Below are positions 1 to 6,883 of a DNA stretch of 18,302 nucleotides, piece by piece. The stretch comes from Clostridia bacterium (GTDB lineage Bacteria; Bacillota; Clostridia; Christensenellales; CAG-138), in assembly GCA_016293975.1 (NCBI GenBank), contig JAEDCW010000039.1:1-18302 (forward strand), read 5' to 3'. A program made the position numbers and the translations under genes. The notes below the pieces were generated by a model, which had not been told where the DNA came from, did not search any database, and was given only the letters and a program-made list of their open reading frames with translations. Within the stretch, counting starts at the first letter, position 1, and each line of letters begins with the position of its first letter.

Positions 1-110
1 TTAACTCTGCTACGGAATACAGGCTCAGCGATGGTTCGCTACTTACTCTGCTTCCAGGCAACACATGGATTGCGATACAGCCCACAAACGGCACAGTGAC
101 GATAGAATAG
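1..110 (+). CDS. C-terminal end of a DUF3048 (YerB-like) protein, partial
   Basis: An open frame enters from the left edge and ends at TAG 108-110. It encodes about 35 residues, including the stretch YRLSDGSLLTLLPGNTWIAI. The pattern of a dG-x-x-l-x-l-x-pGkTWIxixP segment close to the C-terminus is what I recall from DUF3048 proteins, the family of the putative lipoprotein YerB of Bacillus. The function of that family is not well defined; members are usually exported lipoproteins. A rho-independent terminator follows 18 bases after the stop, which supports this being a true gene end. Only the tail is visible, so signal peptide and main domains cannot be checked. The family call rests on one short motif and is moderately sure; that this is a real coding end is more certain. 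Confidence 0.6.
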   Translation, partial: NSATEYRLSDGSLLTLLPGNTWIAIQPTNGTVTIE

Positions 111-127
111 CTAGATTCGACAAAATA

Positions 128-152
128 AGGGACCTGACGAGTCCCTTTTTTT
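128..152 (+). terminator. Rho-independent terminator after the DUF3048 gene
   Basis: A 6-bp stem AGGGAC (128-133) and GTCCCT (141-146) with a 7-base loop is followed directly by a run of T to 152. It lies between two convergent genes and can end the rightward transcript. In the other direction the T run is interrupted, so leftward termination is less sure. Confidence 0.8.
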
Positions 153-169
153 GCGGTTCAAAATGTATT

Positions 170-1339
170 TTACTGTATTTTTACCTGTGAAGGATCGCCT
201 ATAGGCACGTCCTCAAACTCGTAGTTGCGTGAATAGAAGAGCACGCCTATGACAAGCACGGCAGTCTGCGGCCAGAAGAATGTGATATCGAGCATACCGT
301 GGATAATCACCGCCGCAAGTACCGAAAGCGAGAGGGCAAATTTCCGTTGCGCTATCCTATGCTTGTAGATGGATGCGATTTTCGACATGTTGAGCCCTAT
401 AACGGTTACGAAAAGTGCGGTCCCTACTACGCCGAAGTTTAACAGAAGCTCGAGGAAAATGTTATGTGCATGGACGCCGGAAGGCCCGCCGTATGCCGAA
501 TACAGCCGCGAGTACGCTATACAACCCTGGCCGAATATCGGGTGAGTGGTAAATGCATTCCATGCAGCTACCCAAAGGTCTCTGCGCCTGTCGTAGTCGG
601 TGACGATAGTCTGTAAACGCGGCAGTAAATCGGGGAAGAAAACAAGCGCCCCTATAAATAGCACAAACAAAGCCGCATAGAGATACAGAAAGTTCTTGTC
701 GACTACGGCGAGAAGCAGAGGAACAGTGAGTATTATCACGATATACGCTGTGCGGCACTGTGTCAAAATAAGCCCGGCTATGTTTACTGCTATGACGATG
801 TAGAAAACTAACCTGCGTTCCTTTCTCTGTTCTTTAAGCAGACAGTAGATGGCAAACAGTACGACTATCTCGATAACCGTGCCATAGTAGTTGGGGTTGA
901 CGAATACCGAGTGAAACCTTACTCCGTGCTCCGTGGTTTTGAGCATAATCCATTGGAACAGTGCGACGATAAAGCTTATTACACTGAGGTAACAACTCAG
1001 CGTCAGACATGGCACGAATACCTGTCTCGTCATTGCGCGCGAGAAGAACAATACGCCGACGACGCCGAATGCGAGGCATACTGCGAGTAATATCGATTTC
1101 GTATCGCCGTATATTGCGGTTACGACCATAACCAAGAGCCAGAAGACACACAGCAATAGGTTCTCAAGCGTGGGCACGAGTACGTACTTCCATTGCTTGG
1201 TTACCGTTATGTAGATAGGAAGAAACACCGCAGCGAGGATTACGGCATAAACCGATATAAATGCAGAAGCGAATATCGCCAACAAAACCTTCTCGTTGAG
1301 CGTAAACTTCCTATTCAGATATCGTAAATAGCTTTTCAT
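170..1339 (-). CDS. O-antigen ligase / Wzy-type polysaccharide polymerase-like membrane protein
   Basis: This 389-residue protein is almost entirely hydrophobic, with about ten or more predicted membrane segments. It carries the features of the Wzy_C / O-antigen ligase family: an Arg in a short RTAY motif near residue 196, a large outside loop holding RRDLWVAAWNAF (252-263) and HPIFGQG (266-272), and the conserved HAHNIFLELLLNFGVVG block (290-306) with its two histidines. Family members join or polymerise undecaprenyl-linked glycans at the outer face of the membrane. In a Gram-positive cell the likely substrate is an exopolysaccharide or wall glycan. The start ATG at 1339 has GGGAGA a few bases upstream. 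It stands alone here, with no glycosyltransferase cluster next to it, so its substrate cannot be inferred. Confidence 0.85.
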   Translation of the reverse strand: MKSYLRYLNRKFTLNEKVLLAIFASAFISVYAVILAAVFLPIYITVTKQWKYVLVPTLENLLLCVFWLLVMVVTAIYGDTKSILLAVCLAFGVVGVLFFSRAMTRQVFVPCLTLSCYLSVISFIVALFQWIMLKTTEHGVRFHSVFVNPNYYGTVIEIVVLFAIYCLLKEQRKERRLVFYIVIAVNIAGLILTQCRTAYIVIILTVPLLLAVVDKNFLYLYAALFVLFIGALVFFPDLLPRLQTIVTDYDRRRDLWVAAWNAFTTHPIFGQGCIAYSRLYSAYGGPSGVHAHNIFLELLLNFGVVGTALFVTVIGLNMSKIASIYKHRIAQRKFALSLSVLAAVIIHGMLDITFFWPQTAVLVIGVLFYSRNYEFEDVPIGDPSQVKIQ

Positions 1340-1364
1340 ACTATCTCCCGGTTGTAGTCCGTAT

Positions 1365-1392
1365 ATTATACCGTCTTTGTCAAGTGTTTGAA
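1365..1392 (-). promoter_or_regulatory. Candidate promoter of the O-antigen-ligase-like gene
   Basis: On the minus strand TTCAAA (1387-1392) and a perfect TATAAT (1365-1370) are separated by 16 bases, about 25 bases before the start codon. A TTGACA also occurs nearby but only 7 bases from the -10, so it cannot pair with it. Confidence 0.5.
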
Positions 1393-1396
1393 AGCA

Positions 1397-1729
1397 TTAG
1401 GGAGGATTTTGCGTTAATTTGGCGTTAAAAAGCCGCTGAATATAGATGTAGACTGTTGTGTTGCATATGAAGTTAGTGTCGCTGTAATTGTGGAAAAGCG
1501 CAAAAAGGAGATTGCTCTCCGGCTTTTTATCTCCGAGCTTGTTTGATTGCACCAATAACCTACTATCTCTCAGAATGGCAAACCAAAGAATAATCGGAGT
1601 AATGCATAACAATGTTGCCGTGCAGAGACTGAAGTTCAGAAGATCTATTATATACGCACGAATGATTAAGAGACCGATGATACTCGGCAGGTAGAAAAAT
1701 GTCTCTGATTGTCCGTGCTTGAGTGGGAG
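1397..1729 (-). pseudogene. Remnant of a membrane-protein gene
   Basis: One minus-strand frame is open from just after a TAG (1730-1732) down to TAA at 1397-1399, giving about 110 residues. The first half is strongly hydrophobic and protein-like, for example FFYLPSIIGLLIIRAYII and LLCITPIILWFAILRDSRLL, and would form two membrane helices followed by a charged linker. The first ATG (1612) lies inside the second helix and has no ribosome binding site, and the frame is closed upstream, so no intact gene can be drawn. The hydrophobic region therefore looks like the surviving end of a decayed polytopic membrane protein. I do not recognise the family. The rest of the gap up to 1883 holds nothing I can support. 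Confidence 0.4.
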
Positions 1730-1883
1730 CTATTATGCAAGAAAGCTGGCTACGGTAAGAATCGGCTGTTATGCGGCAATCATCTCTATGCCATATAGCA
1801 AAACCATCCGCTAGCATACTTGTATATAATTCGAAAAACATACTGGAGTTTTGAGAAAAATGCCAACAACTTATGCTTCAGAA

Positions 1884-3029
1884 CTAAAGTATGTTTGTGA
1901 ATTCTACCATAAGCTCAAAAGCTTGCTTATACTGTCTTTGAGCCTTATACCACTCGATAACCCACGGCACATGGAAGAGCGCAAAACCACGGGGAAGCTC
2001 TTCCGTTATGCGCTCAAAGGTAGTTAAAAGCATATCACCGTATTGGTCGTGCTTAAGGTACTCCGGGTTGTGCAGCCTGTATTTTACAATTTCAAGCATC
2101 TCATGACTCAGTTTTTCATCTTCGCCTTTACACGGCATCTCAAATGCGAGGTCTACCAGGCGCTTTGCCTCGTCGATTTTGCCGAGCTTCTCACACGCTA
2201 TGGCGTACTTGTGATAGGCCATAACGCTCGGACTGACCTTGGAAAAGAAGTCATACGCTATCTCGTAGTCGCCTGAGGCAAGCGCAGATGCGGCTATGTT
2301 GTATTGAACGTGCGACATAGCTGATTCCGCACCCAACTGCTTTGCAATGCGTTCGGCTATAGCGTAATGCTCGAGCATCGATTTGTAATCCGAAACACAG
2401 CAGTAGGAGGTACCGATAATCGACTGGGCCAACAGCATGATGTAAACTTCGCCGTTTCTTGCCGCCATATCGTAGCCTGCAGTTGCATTGTCTATGGCTT
2501 TGGTGTAGTCGCCTACGCGATACTGTATCTGGGCACAGGATATGCTGGCAAATGCGGATGGAAATCTTCTGATAAGTTCACTGCACTGCTCCGATGCGAC
2601 GAGATACAGCTTAAGCTGTCTGTCATTAAATAATTCTTGAAACTCCGTTAACACGGGATCGACTGTTTTGAGTTTGTATGAACGAATAACCATTATGTCG
2701 ATCATAAGCGGCGTGTTGATCAATTCTGCGTATGACTCCGTGAGCTCATTATACAGCGAATCTCGTTCCTTGAAATTGCATAAGAATATGGCGTCGTAAA
2801 GCCTGTTGACAAGTTGTTTGCCGGGTTCTACGACCTCGGGATCGTCGATTACTTCGATATTGAGCTTTTTTATGAGCAGGTCGAGTATCTCAGGGCTTGC
2901 GGCAACCTTGCACTGTTCAATCTTCGATAAATAGGAAACTGCACATATCCCATTGCACAGATCCTCTTGGCTCCAGTTGTTGGAAAGGCGCTTCATTTTT
3001 ATGAGCATACCGAGGTAGTTGTCCTGCAT
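1884..3029 (-). CDS. XRE-family regulator with C-terminal TPR-like repeats
   Basis: The 381-residue product starts with a helix-turn-helix of the XRE/Cro type (about residues 5-58), including SQEDLCNGICAVSYLSKIEQ, the form typical of Q-x-x-L-x-x-G-x-x-x-x-x-YLSKIE recognition helices. The remainder is helical with repeated A-x-x-x-G-x-Y motifs (for example residues around GDYTKAIDNATAGYDMA and GDYEIAYDFF), as in TPR-containing regulators of the RRNPP type (NprR, PlcR, Rgg), which bind short peptides. The start at 3029 is chosen because GGAGG lies 6 bases upstream and because an upstream in-frame ATG at 3158 would lie before the promoter. No obvious signal-peptide propeptide gene is found next to it, so peptide sensing is only inferred. 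It is divergent from the phosphate transporter operon. Confidence 0.85.
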   Translation of the reverse strand: MQDNYLGMLIKMKRLSNNWSQEDLCNGICAVSYLSKIEQCKVAASPEILDLLIKKLNIEVIDDPEVVEPGKQLVNRLYDAIFLCNFKERDSLYNELTESYAELINTPLMIDIMVIRSYKLKTVDPVLTEFQELFNDRQLKLYLVASEQCSELIRRFPSAFASISCAQIQYRVGDYTKAIDNATAGYDMAARNGEVYIMLLAQSIIGTSYCCVSDYKSMLEHYAIAERIAKQLGAESAMSHVQYNIAASALASGDYEIAYDFFSKVSPSVMAYHKYAIACEKLGKIDEAKRLVDLAFEMPCKGEDEKLSHEMLEIVKYRLHNPEYLKHDQYGDMLLTTFERITEELPRGFALFHVPWVIEWYKAQRQYKQAFELMVEFTNIL

Positions 3030-3054
3030 TGGCATCCTCCGATAATTTTGGAAA

Positions 3055-3063
3055 ATTATATCA
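3055..3063 (-). promoter_or_regulatory. Extended -10 promoter of the XRE/TPR regulator
   Basis: TGATATAAT reads on the minus strand, a perfect extended -10. The -35 region (TGGCAA, 17 bases upstream) is poor, which suits a promoter needing an activator. The expected transcript start near 3048 leaves a leader of about 20 bases with the ribosome binding site. Confidence 0.65.
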
Positions 3064-3100
3064 CATAAACAAGAGATTTGCCACTTAAGATACTGTTTTC

Positions 3101-3158
3101 TTAATATTCTGCGGAAACAAATCAAGTTTTTGGCAGGCTTAGTATTTTGCGAAAACAA
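3101..3158. repeat. Pair of 20-bp direct repeats, candidate operator sites
   Basis: TTAATATTCTGCGGAAACAA (3101-3120) and TTAGTATTTTGCGAAAACAA (3139-3158) match at 17 of 20 positions and are 38 bp apart. Each has a small dyad around TGCG (TTC..GAA and TTTT..AAAA). They lie about 53-110 bp upstream of the predicted start of the regulator transcript. A looser relative, TTAGGAATTGCGAATAATG, occurs at 3227-3245. The bound protein is unknown; the neighbouring XRE regulator is the natural candidate. Confidence 0.55.
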
Positions 3159-3310
3159 GAATATTACACCTTTGGGAGGTATTAGCCCGTAAAATGTGCA
3201 AATCTCATAGGATTCTTTTCCAAAACTTAGGAATTGCGAATAATGTATGAAAATGGCTTAAACATGCTAAAAATCAGGCTTTGCGTTCTATTTTGAGCAA
3301 TTAAACGTAG

Positions 3311-3339
3311 TTGACTGGGCAATAATGGACATGATAAAA
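3311..3339 (+). promoter_or_regulatory. Candidate promoter of the phosphate transport operon
   Basis: TTGACT (3311-3316) and ATAAAA (3334-3339) are separated by 17 bases, about 85 bases ahead of the permease start. The -35 is good and the -10 only fair. No clear PHO-type box was seen. Confidence 0.5.
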
Positions 3340-3422
3340 CAGAAGCGATAACGTGGTGAATTACGGTTTATTCGAAATATGCATCATTATCGGTGCACAA
3401 CACTACGTATCGGAGGAGATAA

Positions 3423-4475
3423 ATGAATCTTTCTATCGAGTACTTCTGGTCTCAAATAGCTGACAACCCTCTGCTCATGGTAGCGGTTTTATTGACAATG
3501 GGAGTAATACTCGTCAACGGCTGGACGGATGCGCCTAATGCAATCGCCACCTGTGTCGTAACGAGATGCCTATCTGCAAGGGCGGCGATACTTCTGGCGG
3601 CGGTGTTTAACTTCCTCGGCGTTTTCGTTATGAGCATAGTCAACTCGAACGTCGCAATTACTATTACCAAAATGGTGGACTTCGGAACGAACTCGCATGA
3701 GGCTATTGTGGCGCTCAGTGCGGCGCTGTTTGCGATAGTCGTGTGGGCAACGCTTGCATGGTTTTTCGGGATTCCCACGAGCGAGAGCCATGCGCTCATC
3801 GCAGGCCTTACGGGTGGAGCGATCGCATTGCACGGAGGTCTTGCGGGTGTAAACGGGTCTGAGTGGATAAAGGTCGTGTATGGTCTTGTGATCTCTATCG
3901 TTCTGGGTTTCGGCTTCGGCTGGTTGGTGTGCAAAGGCGTTGTGGCGCTTTTTAGCAAGGCTAACAGAAGAAAGACGGACAAGTTCTTTAAGTACGCTCA
4001 GATAGCGGGTGCGGCTTCGATGAGTTTCATGCATGGTGCACAGGACGGGCAAAAATTCATGGGTGTCATACTTCTTAGCCTTTTCCTTATAAACGGTGAG
4101 ACATCCGCTGAAACAGTAAGCATACCGATATGGCTGATGCTCATATGCTCTGCGGTGATGGCGATAGGAACATCTATAGGAGGCAAGAAGATTATAAAGT
4201 CTGTCGGTATGAATATGGTTAAGCTCGAAAAGTATCAGGGCTTCTCAGCAGATATCGCGGCTTCGTCGGCACTGCTTATCTGCTCTATATGGGGCGTTCC
4301 CGTGTCAACCACCCATGCAAAGACGACCGCAATAATGGGTGTAGGTGCAGTAAGGAGGATTTCCGCGGTAAACTTCGGCGTCGTGAAGGAAATGGGGCTC
4401 GCGTGGATACTGACATTCCCGGGCTGCGGACTTATAGGTTATCTCATGACAAAGCTGTTCATGTGGATCTTCTGA
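3423..4475 (+). CDS. pit: PiT-family inorganic phosphate transporter
   Basis: This 350-residue polytopic membrane protein belongs to the PiT family (PF01384), ion-coupled permeases for phosphate. Both duplicated signature regions are visible: GWTDAPNAIATCVVTR near residues 33-48 in the N-terminal half and GVPVSTTHAKTTAIMGVGA near 297-315 in the C-terminal half. The internal HGAQDGQKFMG segment (around residue 205) is also typical. The length fits the short bacterial forms. The ATG follows GGAGGAG with good spacing. A DUF47 protein gene begins 26 bases after the stop, the standard pairing in bacteria, so the two very probably form one operon. The family is certain; whether phosphate is taken alone or as a metal complex is not shown by the sequence. 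Confidence 0.95.
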   Translation: MNLSIEYFWSQIADNPLLMVAVLLTMGVILVNGWTDAPNAIATCVVTRCLSARAAILLAAVFNFLGVFVMSIVNSNVAITITKMVDFGTNSHEAIVALSAALFAIVVWATLAWFFGIPTSESHALIAGLTGGAIALHGGLAGVNGSEWIKVVYGLVISIVLGFGFGWLVCKGVVALFSKANRRKTDKFFKYAQIAGAASMSFMHGAQDGQKFMGVILLSLFLINGETSAETVSIPIWLMLICSAVMAIGTSIGGKKIIKSVGMNMVKLEKYQGFSADIAASSALLICSIWGVPVSTTHAKTTAIMGVGAVRRISAVNFGVVKEMGLAWILTFPGCGLIGYLMTKLFMWIF

Positions 4476-4501
4476 TATAATACATATGAAAGGATGATTT
4501 T

Positions 4502-5125
4502 ATGGCAAGCAAACAAGATAGGTTCTATTTTGAAAACTTTATAGAGGCGGCCGAATGCTCCGGCAATGCGGCAAAGTATCTCATAGACTGCCTCAAGGAC
4601 TATAACCCTGAGAAGCTGAACGACATGCTCGAATCCATGCACGAAATCGAACATGGAGCTGACGAGAAGAAACACGAGATGTCAATGGCATTGGCAAAGG
4701 CGTTCGTTACACCCTTGGACCGTGAGGACCTTGCAAGCCTTAGCCAGTGTATAGATGAGGTGACGGACAAGATAGAGGAGGTTCTCCAGCACTTCTACAT
4801 TTCGGGCATAAAGACAATACTGCCAGAGGCAGTCGAGTTTGCCGGTATGATACACAACTGCTGCGAACTCATGCGCGATATGCTCAAGGAGATGGAAAAT
4901 TTCAAGCGTCCCGACAGACTACACAAGCTTATTATCGACCTCAACCACAAAGAGGAGGAGTGCGACAGGTTCTATCTCACCATTGCGGCCGGTCTTAGGG
5001 GAAGACTTACTGACCCCTATGAAGTATTTGCATGGCGTGAGATATTCGACTATATGGAGGACTGTGCCGATGCGTGCGAGCACGTTGCGGATATGGTGGA
5101 TACGATCGTAATGAAGAATACTTAA
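4502..5125 (+). CDS. DUF47 / PhoU-like partner of the phosphate permease
   Basis: The 207-residue, charged and largely helical protein matches the DUF47 family (PF01865), distant relatives of PhoU. Typical features are an acidic helix with ESMHEIEHGADEKKHEM (about residues 44-60), the segment PLDREDLASLSQCIDEVTDK (72-91), and a C-terminal YMEDCADACEHVADMVDTIV (184-203). PhoU-like proteins form helical bundles that bind metal through E/DxxxD motifs. DUF47 genes are nearly always next to pit genes and are thought to regulate or assist transport at the membrane. The start has AAAGGATG a few bases upstream. It sits 26 bases behind the permease gene with no terminator between, so it is the second gene of a two-gene operon. 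Confidence 0.92.
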   Translation: MASKQDRFYFENFIEAAECSGNAAKYLIDCLKDYNPEKLNDMLESMHEIEHGADEKKHEMSMALAKAFVTPLDREDLASLSQCIDEVTDKIEEVLQHFYISGIKTILPEAVEFAGMIHNCCELMRDMLKEMENFKRPDRLHKLIIDLNHKEEECDRFYLTIAAGLRGRLTDPYEVFAWREIFDYMEDCADACEHVADMVDTIVMKNT

Positions 5126-5147
5126 TCTGATAGCAAACGATATTACG

Positions 5148-5190
5148 CCCGGGGTCACTTCACTTCATAGTCCGCGGGTTTCGTGTTTTA
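5148..5190 (+). terminator. Weak candidate terminator of the phosphate operon
   Basis: CCCGGGG (5148-5154) can pair with CCGCGGG (5172-5178) at 6 of 7 positions across a 17-base loop, followed by a T-rich but interrupted tail. The long loop and broken T run make this uncertain. Confidence 0.3.
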
Positions 5191-5259
5191 TATCAATATA
5201 TGGGGTTATGCAGTGTGCCGGCATATAAATAAAAGCAATATCCTGTCTGCATGATGCAG

Positions 5260-5288
5260 TCGACAGAGCGTTTGTGTGGTGCTATAAT
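5260..5288 (+). promoter_or_regulatory. Promoter of the small PQ-loop-like membrane protein
   Basis: TCGACA (5260-5265) and TATAAT (5283-5288) are spaced by exactly 17 bases, and the -10 is preceded by TGC, making it an extended -10. This is the best sigma-A-type promoter in the window. The transcript would begin near 5295, about 23 bases before the start codon. Confidence 0.8.
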
Positions 5289-5317
5289 TTCCCTCAGTTA
5301 ACAATCGGAGGGTGATT

Positions 5318-5611
5318 ATGTCTGAACTGCTTGAAATGATAATGATGATATGCTTTGGCGTTTCTTGGCCGCTTTCGATTATTAAGTCCTTCACAGCAAG
5401 GACTACCACGGGCAAGAGCGTAGTATTTCTCGTGTGCATATTCACCGGATATATATGCGGCATCGCATCGAAGCTTATGCAGGAAAAGGTGACCTATGTA
5501 CTTGTGTTCTACATTATCAATGCCATTATGGTATTTATCGATATAATTCTCTATATAAGAAACAGCAAGCTCGATAAGAAAAGAGCGGTGAAAGCCGCCG
5601 TAGAAGGGTAA
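5318..5611 (+). CDS. Small PQ-loop / SemiSWEET-like membrane protein
   Basis: The 97-residue protein has three hydrophobic segments (about residues 7-22, 35-52 and 60-82) and a lysine-rich tail, the size and layout of bacterial SemiSWEET/MtN3-like proteins, which work as dimers. The first helix ends in FGVSWPLSIIKSF and the loop has RTTTGKS (28-34), corresponding to the PQ-x-x-K and T-K/G-x-S elements of PQ-loop proteins, with WP in place of PQ. SemiSWEETs move sugars, but this variant subgroup is not characterised as far as I know, so the substrate is open. ATG 5318 is chosen over the in-frame GTG at 5312 because GGAGGG (5307-5312) overlaps that GTG and stands 5 bases before the ATG. It has its own promoter and terminator and so is transcribed alone. 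Confidence 0.75.
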   Translation: MSELLEMIMMICFGVSWPLSIIKSFTARTTTGKSVVFLVCIFTGYICGIASKLMQEKVTYVLVFYIINAIMVFIDIILYIRNSKLDKKRAVKAAVEG

Positions 5612-5665
5612 GTAAAGCCTTTAACGCAACTCTTGTATAGTCTTACATATTATAGTACTTTATAT

Positions 5666-5692
5666 GCCTCATGGAACAGATGGGGCGTTTTT
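5666..5692 (+). terminator. Rho-independent terminator after the PQ-loop-like gene
   Basis: GCCTCAT (5666-5672) pairs with ATGGGGC (5680-5686), one pair being G-T, with a 7-base loop, and is followed by GTTTTT. It lies 55 bases after the stop codon. Confidence 0.75.
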
Positions 5693-6000
5693 ATTGCTTA
5701 ACAATCACTCGCGATTTGCATTATGAAGAAGCAAGTTTTTAGCATCGGATTGAGCCTCGAAACTAATTGGAAAACATAACGAAATTCAGATAAACCTATA
5801 ATGTATATGCAAAAATGGCAGGAAACATGTCGATGATGAACCCGACATATTCCTCGTATTGACATTCAATGCGTACAAATACCAAGCCAAATTATCTCAA
5901 ATATGGTATAAAACGTAGATAAAAAGGCAGAAGCACGCAATACCAAACAGTATATACTGATATACCAAAACGTACATGCTGAAAAATTGAGAATTAAAGT
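5693..6000. other. AT-rich stretch without a recognisable gene
   Basis: No frame here looks coding on either strand. The only structure I note is a 6-bp inverted repeat ATGTCG (5827-5832) and CGACAT (5843-5848) with a 10-base loop. The base composition is clearly more AT-rich than the flanking genes. Confidence 0.5.
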
Positions 6001-6043
6001 TTAAACTGAAAAAAGTGGACGCATATAATGCTAGCAGTATAAT
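6001..6043 (+). promoter_or_regulatory. Two overlapping candidate promoters ahead of the gene-remnant patch
   Basis: Two perfect TATAAT boxes lie at 6024-6029 and 6038-6043. The first has TTAAAC 17 bases upstream (6001-6006), the second TGGACG 16 bases upstream (6016-6021). Both -35 elements are imperfect. They could still drive the downstream small ORFs. Confidence 0.4.
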
Positions 6044-6104
6044 GAAGTCGAAAAATGTAAAACGCCCCTGGATGTGACAGCAGAGGCAAACAGAAAAGTG
6101 ATAA

Positions 6105-6503
6105 TTGGTGGGTCAGCTATTGAACTTCAGCGAGGAGAACGTAGAACATACGGGTATGATGGGCAGAAAAGTGTTTCTGCATGGCTTGACACTGCGCGAC
6201 GGCGAACAAGCACCGGGAATGGTGTTCGGCGTTGAGCAGAAGCTTGAAATCACAAAGAGTCTCTCTGCGGCAGGCATACAGTACATCGAGGCGGGCTTCC
6301 CTGCAACCTCTAAGATGGAGCAGAGGGGCTTGAAGAACAACGCAAATGCAGGCCTGAGTTTAAAGATAACCTGTTTGTGTAGTGGCATGGGGAAGGACAT
6401 CGATATTGCAAAGCTTTGTGATGCAGATGGCGTTATAATCGAGCTTACGGTCAGTTACCCACGCATCAAGTACCAGCTCGACTGGGAGGTACAGCGACAA
6501 TGA
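6105..6503 (+). pseudogene. Truncated HMGL-family (isopropylmalate/homocitrate synthase-like) gene
   Basis: About 132 codons, ending at TGA 6501-6503, match the first third of the alpha-isopropylmalate / homocitrate / citramalate synthase family: LTLRDGEQAPGMVF (residues 29-42), then EAGFPATS (62-69), then DADGVIIELTVSYPRIKY. Intact members run to roughly 370 residues or more and carry a metal-binding H-x-H motif later in the barrel, which is missing. The usual D in the D-x-TLRDGEQ motif is also G here. The only possible start, TTG 6105, follows directly on a stop (6102-6104) and has no convincing ribosome binding site. The truncated barrel cannot be an active synthase, so I call it a remnant. 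Confidence 0.75.
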
Positions 6504-6564
6504 GAATCGATACGAATACTGGGAAGATATAAAAGGCTTTATCGTAGATATCGAGGAAGGATAA
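6484..6564 (+). pseudogene. Orphan C-terminal tail of an unrecognised protein
   Basis: In a frame different from the preceding remnant, a short reading ends with NRYEYWEDIKGFIVDIEEG and a TAA at 6562-6564. The frame is closed at 6436-6438 and there is no start with a ribosome binding site. The sequence is acidic and protein-like, and a ribosome-binding-site-like GAGGAAGG lies at its very end, as often seen where one gene couples into the next. I read it as the end of a lost gene, but the match is to no family I can name. Confidence 0.3.
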
Positions 6565-6683
6565 CATCAAACACCAATAAGCCGAGAGCGGCGGCAAAAC
6601 CGCCCGCAACGCACAAGAAGCAACACAACAGAGGTAAGGAAAAAGCTTATAACCAGAAAGGCAACATCGATGAAGGTATGTAA
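6561..6683 (+). other. Small basic ORF without a standard start codon
   Basis: About 40 codons from ATA 6561 to TAA 6681-6683 encode a lysine/arginine-rich peptide containing KPRAAAKPPATHKKQHNRGK and ending NQKGNIDEGM. GAGG lies 4 bases before the ATA, where an ATG would be expected, so the original start may have been lost by one substitution. Its stop overlaps the next start as TAATG, the usual arrangement of translationally coupled genes, which argues that it was once, or still is, translated. Peptides of this kind are common cargo of integrative elements, but I cannot assign a function. Confidence 0.35.
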
Positions 6684-6883
6684 TGGCAAGATATAAGTAC
6701 AATTACAAGTATGTGAAAGCATATATGTCAAAATTTGATCGCATAGAAATTAAGGTACCCAAAGGCAAGCGGGAGTTGCCTAAAAGCTATGCCGAAAAGC
6801 ACGGCGAGAGCGTGAATGAGCTTATCAATCGGTTGATAGATGCTGAGTTGGGCAGAGCAGACGAGGGTAAAAGGAGAGGCTGA
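6683..6883 (+). CDS. Small ribbon-helix-helix (Arc/MetJ-like) protein
   Basis: The 66-residue basic protein contains SKFDRIEIKVPKGKRE (about 16-31), which would form the DNA-contacting beta strand, followed by AEKHGESVNELINRLIDAEL (37-56), the helix-turn-helix pair of the ribbon-helix-helix fold. Such small proteins bind operator DNA as dimers and are common on plasmids and integrative elements, either as antitoxin-type repressors or as orphans. No toxin gene is adjacent. GAAGG lies 6 bases before the ATG, and the ATG overlaps the stop of the preceding small ORF. The stop codon falls inside the stem of the terminator. The family is fairly certain from the VPKGKR...GESVNELINRLID pattern; the role is unknown. 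Confidence 0.75.
   Translation: MARYKYNYKYVKAYMSKFDRIEIKVPKGKRELPKSYAEKHGESVNELINRLIDAELGRADEGKRRG

Noticed and set aside
1563..1841. A minus-strand 92-codon ORF downstream of the regulator, considered as its peptide gene
   Set aside because: No ribosome binding site, no signal peptide, and the hydrophobic protein-like signal in this region lies in another frame.
1837..1896. Inverted repeat AAACATACT / AGTATGTTT as a terminator of the XRE/TPR gene
   Set aside because: The arms are over 40 bases apart, AT-rich, and one arm lies within the last codons, so a stable hairpin is unlikely.
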